Of a DNA stretch of 64,000 nucleotides, positions 1 through 10,700 are shown one piece after another (within the stretch, counting starts at the first letter, position 1; every line of letters begins with the position of its first letter). The DNA is taken from the NCBI RefSeq assembly GCF_000003815.2, contig NC_049981.1, forward strand, positions 31,895,349 through 31,959,348. Direction: 5' to 3'. The notes under the pieces were generated by a model. It saw nothing but the letters and a program-made list of their open reading frames with translations, did not search any database and had not been told where the DNA came from. The stretch comes from Branchiostoma floridae. Taxonomy: Eukaryota; Chordata; Leptocardii; Amphioxiformes; Branchiostomatidae. Made by a program: the position numbers and the translations under genes.

Positions 1-995
1 TGTCTGCAGAGGACGCTATTCATATCCCAGGCGATGCCTAACATCCCCCTGACAACACTGCCGGGCATCGTCTCCCAAACCCTGTCCCGCTGGACCCGCC
101 TGGCCGGCGCCTCCAGGGTTGGGTACTGCCGGCTGACTAACGTGCCGAACTCACGGAAGTCATCCTTGTTCTGGTCCAGCCAAATGACGTATCGAGGCTT
201 GTTGTTCCTCACGGCAGTTTCCAGTCCGACCGTGAGCGAGGACTGGTCAGCAAGAAGGTGTCTGCTGATCACGGGCACGACAAGTTTCACGCTGCCGTGG
301 GTCAGCAGGTCACCAGGAGTGCCTGTGACCTGCTGACAGATGTCTGTCTGGGGTAGGCTGTAATTCCCGGACAGATACCTCAACTCCCCCACTAGCCTCC
401 CGACGAAATCCAGATCTTCTGCTGCGTGCAGGAGGACAACACGTGGACCTGGTAGGGAATAACGGGTTCACAAATTGTAGTATGTTTTACTAAAGTATGT
501 TTGAAAAGTGTGAATTTTACATCAAACCAAGGACTACAAATTGGCAAACATAAACAGAATATATACATATACAACATATACGAAAATAGGCCAGGCAATT
601 TTATCTAGATATAAAAATCACTTACCAAAAAGTACCATTATTCTGATTAAGGGGTCGGCCTAGGTTTCTTCGTCTTTTAAACTCATCTTGTATGTTGATT
701 TTAAATGTGTGGCGTTAATATGTCAATAAAGATGATGTCAACCCCCCTTGCTCAGTAGACTAGCCTAGAGGCAAGTGCGATTTTTAATGAAGATGAAAGT
801 AAAACGGCAAAATAGAACAGATCATCTTGACAAAGATAAAAATTGACATGTTAAAAGTTCATGTAGACTTCAAATCTATCGTATGTTGATATGCTTTTTG
901 AGTCGAAATATCCCCAAGAATATTGCCGCTGAATGTTAAAAGCTATTGTTAACACTTTGAAGTGACAATTATCGAGATAGCTTACCTGTATCCAT
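1..995 (-). CDS. Copy C of the TIR-CARD-ROCO-GT4 family, 5' end (partial)
   Basis: Only the first two coding exons lie in the window. Exon 1 is 986-995 (ATG plus seven bases, coding M-D-T, then a GTAAGC donor). Exon 2 is the TIR exon, 1-448, cut by the left edge a few bases before its expected donor. The join gives a protein starting MDTGPRVVLLHAAED. The exon is open throughout and matches the TIR exons of copies A (16944-17423) and B (43628-44113). It has a 24-base in-frame deletion near 311-316 relative to both, removing eight residues after the TGTPGD motif. The aligned glutamate of the GLETA motif is kept. The start was chosen because the short first exon, its donor and the phase are the same in all three copies. 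The rest of the gene lies left of the window. Confidence 0.72.
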
Positions 996-2390
996 AGTGA
1001 CTGACGGATGACGTCAGCAAAGTTGTGACGTCAGAACAGAAATTCAAGACTGATCTGATCTGGATCTGACGAGACTGACAGACGACATCCCAGATCGCGG
1101 TGTTATACTGGATCTCATTTTCTACATCCCAAAAAGCAGTGCCATGTAGGGCCAAAGTTCAAGTACTTCGAGTTGAGTTGCTTCCTAACTATGGCGCTTC
1201 GTCACGAGGAAAGTTATGTCACATTTCAACTCATTACATGAGTATTCTTTACTTCAATTGTTGACAATTTTGTACCATACCGGATCTGTCTTCGGTACAG
1301 AACAGGGTATGGTCATAACTTCAATCCTTTCAAATCATCTTAAAAACTATCCAAAGTCGGCACCGTAACACAGGCTTTACTAACGGCTATAAACGGGACA
1401 CAGGAGCATCTAAGTTAACGTGATCATGAAGAGAACTAGCATGTTTTGGGCTTCTTAATTAACGTTGATTAGTCGTTACGGACGTCTTCAAGATCTATAA
1501 AGATCCCCGACGTTACGCTCAAGGACTGAGAAGAATCTCATTATTTGTTAAGTATAACATTGACAGACAGGTAAACTGTTATACTATGGTCAAACTGAAG
1601 GCTTGAAGACTTCAACTCTGCATTACCTTTTCTTCCCAGCGCCTTACTTCTCCATAATCGTTCACATAAAGTTGCTTCTGCGGGTTGGATTCGTGGTGAA
1701 ATCGTTGATACGGAAGTAAGATAAGGGTGGGCTCATTAAAATGAAGGGGGTGCAGGTTTGTAACAACTTGGAAACGTTGATATAATACACCGCAATGTAA
1801 GCTAATGTTCCCACAACTTTTAAATGTCAACCTTAACCTAGCGTGGTTTTTGTCTCGGCTGTTTAAAATCTATTACACGAGGAAATCACCTTTCTGTATC
1901 ACACACTTGGTTCGTCCCCGTGCACGCCATTGGTAAACACCTGTCGTGCCGTCAGCGGCCCCACCTTTGTTCCGTGACGTCACACCTGATGGCGACCTTG
2001 AGGTCAACCTGCCAGAACGGCGTGTTGTTGGTTCGCTTCGTTTTGTCACCTGTTGTAAAATATTGAATTGCCTTGCTATTGGAGCATAGGTCACCAAGTT
2101 TCCTCGATGTTTCATTAGCAGAGTATATTTTTAAAGGTGTTTACCGGATGAACTATGATGATTTTTAAAGGGAGGTTTATTTTTTCAATGGCTTGTTCAG
2201 TGCAAGGCCTTTACGACCACTTCTATGCAGTAAAATAAATAGATTGCATTGTATCAGTTCGCTTACTTGGCTCAAAATACGCCAGTCATCGCTGGAGTTT
2301 CAATGTTAGGCCTGAATTGATATCTTCAAACTAGTGGTTGCTGTCTACTATCTAATTGTGAATGCTGGTATGCGGATACTGTGGGATCTT
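996..2390 (-). promoter_or_regulatory. Upstream region of copy C
   Basis: This stretch lies directly upstream of the copy C start codon and aligns, with more divergence, to the upstream regions of A (17919-19360) and B (45057-46790). Two perfect TGACGTCA sites (1009-1016 and 1026-1033) lie 14 and 31 bases upstream of the ATG. No coding exon was seen. The 5' untranslated region and transcription start cannot be placed from sequence alone. Confidence 0.5.
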
Positions 2391-2469
2391 CAGATTTGAA
2401 AGAGGCACGCCTTGATTCCTTGCTGTTTTTTCCAGGTTTATCATTAGCAATATGATTATTTAGAAAGCA

Positions 2470-4691
2470 GGGCCATGACACATAAAAACTACCATATGAC
2501 AACTGCTTAAAAAAAAAACGTCATAGAAAACGGTGTCCTCTTAACCATAAGGTCTAAGGTAAGGTCTTAACCATAAGATGGGACATTTGTGTATCTATAT
2601 GGATAATACTGTGATGCTGCTGAATTAGATCCATTCTGACATGTGAGAAGGTCCTGAATTTTTGCCGACTGGGTGCGAAACGATCAGAAAATCACCCTGA
2701 CAACAACAGGCTTCACCACGTCTGTGTTTATTATCAGGAACGTCGGTCTGAGATCTTCAGCTAAGTTCCGAAATCCCCGGATGTATATTGTAACTGTTGG
2801 GCGTTGTTGCGTTGTTTATTTGCAGTGGGTTTCGAGGATTTTTTTTAGATCGTACTCGGCAAGTAACTTTGTTAGAGAGGGTTTGGAGGAGTGATGCAGT
2901 CAGGTGAGTACTGACATCTCTTCTCGTCACACAGATTAAGAGTTACGACGCCCAACGTTAGATACGGTGGGCAGATCAGATATCGCAGAATGTGCATTCA
3001 AGTTATGACTTATAAGCAATGAGGCTCCACATGGCTGTTTTTTTTTCGTCAAATTTCCCAGGCGAAGTGAACCAACTTATCAGCAATGCAATATTCACTA
3101 TTCATACCAGGTGTTTTATGTGACCACTTTTATCACTGAAAGTTAGTGAAAACAAACATGGTTGTCCGCCATTCTCTGTGTATCTAGCAGCCATGGTAAC
3201 GACAAATGCTCTTTTCTTGATCCCTATGATATGAACAATTCTATAATGCAGCTGACACAAGCCCCTTCTGGTATCTAAAGATGAGTGTAATGGTTACTGA
3301 CTGGGTTTGGGGAATCCATAGATTCACGTTTTTAGCGGCAGGTTGTTTAGCCTGTCTGACGTTACCGTTGTGTATTTGGTTACAAATCATCATGGAGGCA
3401 TTTGTGTGTTGGTAATAATGGCATTGGTATGCTAAACTTTCTTCCAAGACAAAGGTATAACGTTACCGGGATCAAAATGTCAATGACGAGTAGTCGTTGA
3501 AAATTTGATCTGTATTTAAGTTTATTTATTTATTTGCATTGGGGGTCTTCAATCCTGAGCACAAATAACATCGAGGAATGTCTTTCGTCAATAAATTGAG
3601 AAGTTTCAACAATTGTCAGGCATTAGTTAGGAAGGGCGTGTGGAGTTCTGGAGTGGAAGAGTGATATCTTTTATACAAAGAAATTGATTGTTTGAAAACC
3701 TTTAAACATTCCCAATGAATTGCCACACTTGCATCTTGTTTTCAGCTCGATTACGGCCTGTTCTCTCAACAGTCTTTTTAAACAAAGGTATGTACAAACC
3801 GCGTGGTACACATTTGCGGGTATTTAGCCTTCCCCTCTTTACTGTTCCATCTTAACATATTGATAGTCTAATATACTGCAAATATCTATCAGCCGTACCA
3901 CATTGAGGCAGTGAATACAGACAACAAAACATCGACCGCAAATTGACGTTTAATCTGATATACTGACACAAACATTTGATCAAGCGTTTTGAGAGTCTAG
4001 GCTTTACACAGATCCAAAATTTACATAACAATTCTTTTGGCTGTATCAAACAGCTTTGCAAGCCATTGGGTGTCATTTATATACCGAAGTTAAGTACAAT
4101 GTGATGTATCTATAGGCTGCAATTGAAATATATCTGGGATTGTTGGCGGTGTTATGTCCCTACATGTTAATTGATTACAGTTACAAAATTGGTACATGAG
4201 TTCCAAAAATGGTTTCCGTATTATTTTTGCACAAGCTGGCAAGTTGTTAAAGCATTTCTATGATCAGCAAATTAAATGTAAAATACTCTTCGTGACAAAA
4301 CAGTTATTCCTTGTCTAAGACTTATTTTCGCAATATGCAAATACCATTGTGAAAACATATACACACATTCATCATACAGATTAGATGCCTACAACATTAT
4401 AACTCCTTATGTCTATTATAAGTGCATTGTTACCCAAGTCGTTTATAAGTGCATTGTCCATTGTTTCAATAAACCTACAGGGTTAAATAGCAGCGTCATT
4501 ACTGCTGCTGATACTAGTAATAAACACAATTGTTCTGAAAGTCGCGCAGAGCGCTAGCATAGTGTCAGAGATGGGAGCCTACTGCATTACATGGTGTTAG
4601 TATTTACGGTTACTGACGTCGGTATCTTCCATTACATGACGTCAGTATCTACAGCTACATGACGTCAGCGATCTCTGCTGACGTCAGATCT
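2470..4691. other. Intergenic 3' flank of copy A
   Basis: No convincing exon is seen. The stretch aligns base for base, with gaps, to 27790-30073 downstream of copy B, so it belongs to the duplicated unit. Next to the stop codon (4585-4690) the sequence repeats short units containing TGACGTCA. It probably holds the 3' untranslated region of copy A, read leftwards. Confidence 0.5.
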
Positions 4692-4747
4692 TCAGTCCGA
4701 GTCCTCAGCCTCAGCACCTCCACCCTCCGCTTGGGAACTGCCGCCGT
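4692..4747 (-). CDS. Copy A terminal exon (acidic tail)
   Basis: The acceptor CACACAG is followed by a Gly/Ser/Glu/Asp-rich tail ending A-E-D-S-D and TGA at 4692-4694. The exon is 56 bases, the same length and phase as 30074-30129 of copy B, which is why I trust such a short exon. Confidence 0.65.
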
Positions 4748-7700
4748 CTGTGTGGGGTGGTTAGATTATGGGCAAAATTAGTATGGAAGGCGACGGATCG
4801 AGTGAAAGACGTTGGTGTAGATTTAATTGCCATGGAGAATCCATAGGAATCTAGGAACTTTTAAACTGTTACTCGCGACTAGTTTGTTGCTGGTGAGAAG
4901 CTTTTACACAGCATCTGCCATATTTCTGCAAAACCAGTATGGAAGGCAACGGACTGTCGTATGCTGTCAATATAGAAAACCTATTTAACCGAACCCTGTG
5001 TTTAGATGAACATAAAAAAAAATATGACCAAATTCAGCATGGACGGCAATGGATCGAGAAAAGACGTTGGTGTAGATTAAACTGCCATGGAGAATCCACA
5101 GAAATCTAGGATTTAATATGATATAACTAGTTTGCTGCTAGTGAGAAGCATTTGTATGGCATCCGCCATATTTCTTGACAATTCAGAGTTGAAGTAATAT
5201 GGCAGATGCCGTATTAATCCTTCTCACCAACAAGAAACTTAATCGGGAGTATCAGTTTACATTCCTAGATTCCATTAGATTGTAAATTTAAGGTGTTAAC
5301 TGTCAATTAAAACATTACAATGTCATCAATCCACCAGTAGTATCAGTCTTTGATAAAGTCGTGTGTTCTTACCAGTGATGCCACAGGCCTGTAGGAACGT
5401 CTGGTGAGACTCTTCCCAGTACTTGGAGGCCAGCAGTTTCTCCCGGAAGGCGCGTGCTTCCGCGAACTCTGACTTGGACTTCTTGAGGACGTCTTCGATT
5501 CTTTCTGCCCACTTCTCTACATCAGCGTCGGTCGCGGTGTCTCCCTTCATCTTGACGATACAGTGGCGGAACGTGGGCTGCCCCAGCCTGTCTGATAGCT
5601 CCTCTATCAGCTCTGCAAGGCCCGAGTGCTCTGAGATGAGGACGGGAACTCCTGCCGCGATGGCCTCCAGGCCGACCAGTCCGAACGGTTCGGCCCGGGA
5701 CGGCATCAGGACCAGGTGACAGTTCTCCATGTCTCGGCGGATCTCCTCTTGAGTTCCGTACGGAAGCAGGGTAGGTTTGACCCGGCCGGATCTCAGCTTC
5801 TCCTCCAGGATTCTCTTGCTATCCTTGAAGTCGTTCTCATCGATGCCGCGGACTCTCAGCCTCAGTGTGTACTGATTGTCAAGCCGCTGTGCCGCCTTGT
5901 CTATGGATCCTGCGGCCAGGTCATGACCTTTCAGCCTCTCCACATTCCGCACCCTGCCGATGGACAGAACCACTCTCTCTGGCTTTCGGACTTTCTTGCT
6001 TTCTTTCCCAAAGGTCACCTTTGCTTCACAGAACACCTTGAAGGTTCGGGTAGGAAGATGTGGTGAGTCACGTGTCGCTGTTGGAGGAACCTGTCGTAAT
6101 GGCGGTGAATGCGCGGTCCTACCGAGAAGACGACATCAGCCTCGCCAATGTCGTCCTGGATGCTGGCTTCCTTCCTCCCCACACCCAGGGCCTTCTCGTC
6201 ACTCTTGTAGTGCTCTGTCTCCTCTGGTGCCACGTGACCAAACATGGCGAGCTTGGCGTGTGGAAATCGCTCCTCTTTGATCTTCCTCGCTGCCCTGCTT
6301 GTGACGTCAACATGGCCCACAATGCAGCAGATATCTGCTGGGATGTGTGGAAAGTGAACGATGTGATACGCAGTCAGCCATTCTAAGGACGGCTTAGTGC
6401 TACTGTCGACATCAAGACGAGGCTTGAGGAGTCTCACTCCGTCTCGTTGTGCATCCTTCTCATCTTGATCACTCGCCTCCAACACGGTAGCATAGACCTT
6501 GGCTCCTGTGGCGGCGATCATACGCGCGACACTCAGGTTGATGGTGGAGATTCCGCCCTTTGACGTGCAGTATTCTTGGCTAACTAACAGGACTGAAACT
6601 CTGGCTGGAATAGAAAGCACAGGTCATTTCCATTTGTTTTTTTTGTAAAGAAGTTTTCTCGACTAAAAACTAAAAACCATGACACAACGGAATTTCAAGG
6701 GAATGTGTCTATACAAATACTCAATGAAATATTGAATGTTATATGTCAAGTAGTATGCATAACTATACAAACCGTGAATACATTGCAGTATTAGTCAAAG
6801 TTTTGAGTGCTGAAATTACTACGTCGCTTTCTGGGTATCATATTTTTCAAAACGATCCCTCCTGATTGTCAAAGATGTTGTCAATAGATTATGTTTAGTT
6901 ATTGACGAGACATTACTTCCAAATCCTCACCAGTTGAACGCTTCGCTTTTCTTTTCATAGAGGGCACGTCTGTGCCTCTCTGGTCTCCAAGTTTCATCTT
7001 CTTGCCTGTTGGGATGATATCAGAAAGAAAAGCATTTACATAAACACTGTTTTAGTTTGTATGTAATTGTAAAGTCGTCCGCATTAGGTTGGTCGTGATG
7101 CATTCAAAATTACGACAAGGAGGAAAAAGCTACGGCCTATAAGGGCACTAATGTTTACGTTGAGGTAAAGATAATAAAAACTCTCCAAGAATACAAGATA
7201 GGTGAATCGCTTTGGTTATCGATGTTCTTACCTTTCTCCGGCGTCCGGCTGGACTTCCTCTTCCTGCGGGTGTGAGCGGCAGACTCCGCGGCACGTCCGC
7301 TGTCTGGATGGGCGGAGCAGCCTGCAGCATCTGACTCAACCCTCAGTGCACGTCTTCCTGCTGGTGGGATATTATAAACAAGCTTTTCCAGATTTCGTTG
7401 CATTTTAGCTTTGTGTTAACACCTGGGGAAACTAAGGGACAAACTTGTCTTGCCTTTAAAGATCATGCACTGTAAATGAGCTATGCAAAAAAAACAGGGC
7501 AAAGGAGATAGAGAGCAGTTAGCCAAGAATGATATACACAGTGATCACCCATATCTTGTGAAACATGATGTAAAGTCAGTACATTATCGCTAGTGTGACA
7601 TGGGGTACAATATGTACCCACTAATCCACATGAGTTTTGACAACTAAAAACACAAGTAGATTATAGCATGTGTTGCTGCTTACCACACCGAGAGATAAGT

Positions 7701-10700
7701 AGATATATCTGATGATTTTATGGATAATACTTAAAGATAAGTACGTAACGAAGTTAGTTACGTATTTAACAAAAGACAGTCCTTACAGATGCCCGGCTCG
7801 TGACCTTCATCTCTCAGGAATGCTGCGCTCGCAGGCTCAGAGGACAACCCGCTGTCACTCTCACCGCTGTCGGTGTCCGAAAACTGCAGTCGTTGTCCTT
7901 TTTGGGGAAAAAGTGTTGAAGTAGTGACCAAATCTTGTGTTTCTAGTCAGTGCACAGAATCGCTTTGAAATATGTTCTGATGATGTAATCCAGGGGAACC
8001 TCTATTCTCGTGTGGCTCTAGTTCAAGACCTGTTTTGCATTAACTTACAAACAACAGCCATTATATGCACCAGTAAACATCGAAGAACAAATTTTCTTAT
8101 CGACCCGAATGTTGTTGACAGCCGTCTCCCTACCTTTGGTGGTGATGAACTGACAAACCGTCGTCCCGTCAGCATTCTTCAGCAGCATCTTGAACGCCGG
8201 CTGATACTTTTTCAATGACGTAACTTTCCTAAGGTCAACTTCCACCCGGAATTTCTTATAGAACTTGTCCGTCTCCAAAGTATCGTAGAAGATGAGACCC
8301 TGTAAAAAAGACCGTCGGGTACATTTAATTAACTCTGTTCATTAATATAGATTTACATAGTATTAGCAATGCAACGCAGTTTGGTGAACAGGTGGGAAAT
8401 GAAATAAAATTATCAATAGACTGGTGAGTACCTCAGGATTTGTAAGCATTGTCACGTCCTCTCCGTTTCTGACGGACACCTCGAGACGATACGTCTCTCC
8501 TGACTGTAGCACACACTGGTCGTGATCCCACCTGATGTAGTCATCTTCTGCTTCCTGATCTTTTAGAGTCTTCAAAGACAGGGAAAAGATATATTAGCGT
8601 ATAAAATATCCCTTGACAAAGCTCAGTGACGGAGAATAATACAGCTCAAGATGCAAACACCTGATACGATATACTGAGCAATTAAATCACATCACGCAGT
8701 ATAACTGTAGGGAATACCTAAAAGATTAATAAATAAATAAATCATGCGAAGACAAAGGCCTGAATGTCTGTATTTGAGGCAACTTCGAAAACGACAAAAC
8801 TTCATATCTTGTTGTTTACAGTACCTTTCCAAGGAAGTTACATACTGCACATCACACCATGATATGTCAATCAAATTTCTGTATTTGATCATGATGTGTA
8901 AAATATGAGTTCAACCATTAGACCTGAATCAATCACCTGAAGAGCTAGTTTGGCGTTGGAAGCAATGTAGACATGGATTTGACATTCTGGCATGACGTTC
9001 CGTGGTCCAAACACAATACAAAGACCGTTCCTTGGATAGAACTTGGCGGCAATCTTCTTCATCACAGGACCAAACAGGCTGCCCTTCTCAAATCTGGTGC
9101 TGATGTGGGTCGAAGTGATCTCAGAGACGGGTAGAAACTGGGCTTCACTGTCGACAACATGTACAATGCGCATGTCTGCTAGATCAGTCTCTGAAAAGGG
9201 ATTTAAATTACGTCAGGCTATTTAGATTTGCGGTTAAAACCTGGTAAAGATAAGGTGAAAACATGAGAAATTCATGATAAATGTAATGAAAACAAGAAAT
9301 CAGGATTGAAATGGTGAATAACTATCATAACTATAGGTATAAAGTTCTTTGAAGTGTTGTGGGCCAGAGTAGTCATTCTAAATTATGCACTGACCAGCAT
9401 CGTTTGTAATGTGCAGTACGTGCGGCAGTAAGATGTCCACCGGCCCCTCCACGTCCTCACACTGGATGGAGAAGAGCGGACCCACCGGCATCCATTCACC
9501 CACCTGCTGCCAGTTGTCGGACCAGTTCGCACTCCTGTAGGTCACATGCAGCGGGTAGGGTGTCACCACGCCCAGGTCGGTCCGTCTGCACAGGTACTTC
9601 CCTTCACCTGGCAGGCGGAGGGACCTGAGGAGATAAACACAGGTATTGTAGCCAGGTGTTCAAACATACAGGTGTGACACAGCGGGTAGGGCGTCACCAC
9701 GCCCAGATCGGTCCGTCTGCACATGTACTTCCCTTCACCTGGCAGGCGGAGGGACCTGAGGAGATAAACACAGGTATTGTAGCCAGGTGTTCAAACATAC
9801 AGGTGTGACACAGCGGGTAGGGCGTCACCACGCCCAGGTCGGTCCGTCTGCACAGGTACTTCCCTTCACCTGGCAGGCGGAGGGACCTGAGGAGACAGAA
9901 ACACGTAGGTAATTGTTGGTCATTCCTGTATGCCTACCTGACAAAGTATAGTAGGTTTTTAATATAGCCTTAAAAACTACGAGGTTATGGCTGGGACCAT
10001 GGCTACTCACCACTGCGTGTCTCCGGTCATCTCAGGACTGACCTCTTGTAACGGCAAGGCATCACGGTATTCCTGGATAGAACAGATGGTACGTTTACTG
10101 TTTGATATGGATATAACGGTTATGACAATTGTGTTTGATACATTCATACACTCAACCTTTGCATAGCGTAGACATGTATTGATAGATAATCAGCAATGTC
10201 TACATAGAAGTTTCAACAGCAATTTTCTTACAAAGTCAAACAAAGAAAAGTTTATCTTTTTTAGTGTGATCTGTTGCAGTTTGACTGGCTTTGACTTAGA
10301 AATATTTGATTAATAAGACTTCACTAACGCACCTTATACACCCCCTGTACATCTGCAGCCAGGTCTGGTTTGCCCATGTTCTGCAGTGTTTCCTCCAGCT
10401 GTGGCAGGTAGTGGAGCGGTCCGTGGGGGGTCTTGGTGCGCCACGCCTTCAGCACCTGGAACGCCACCTGCTTATTCTCGTAACGGTACTTCACCTCTAT
10501 GTTATCCAGCACGGCCCTGTTCAGCCCCAGATCCTGTCCCAGCCGGGTCCACAGCTCCCACTCCTCACCAACAGCCCTGCTGATCTGGTACAGCCGGTTG
10601 TCTGGGCAAAATGGGAATGAATTTTTTATGAATATACGAAAATATGTCAACATGTACATAATTGCCAATAAAGGTTATAATCAAGTCAATTAAACGTCAG

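Noticed and set aside
5423-6386. Overlapping open frames on the plus strand opposite the GT4 exon
   Set aside because: They are antisense shadows of the GC-rich glycosyltransferase exon and recur opposite copy B for the same reason.
9673-10013. Extra ZU5 exons to the right of 9624
   Set aside because: The repeated pieces carry only the first part of the exon and no donor; they are 131-base tandem repeats.
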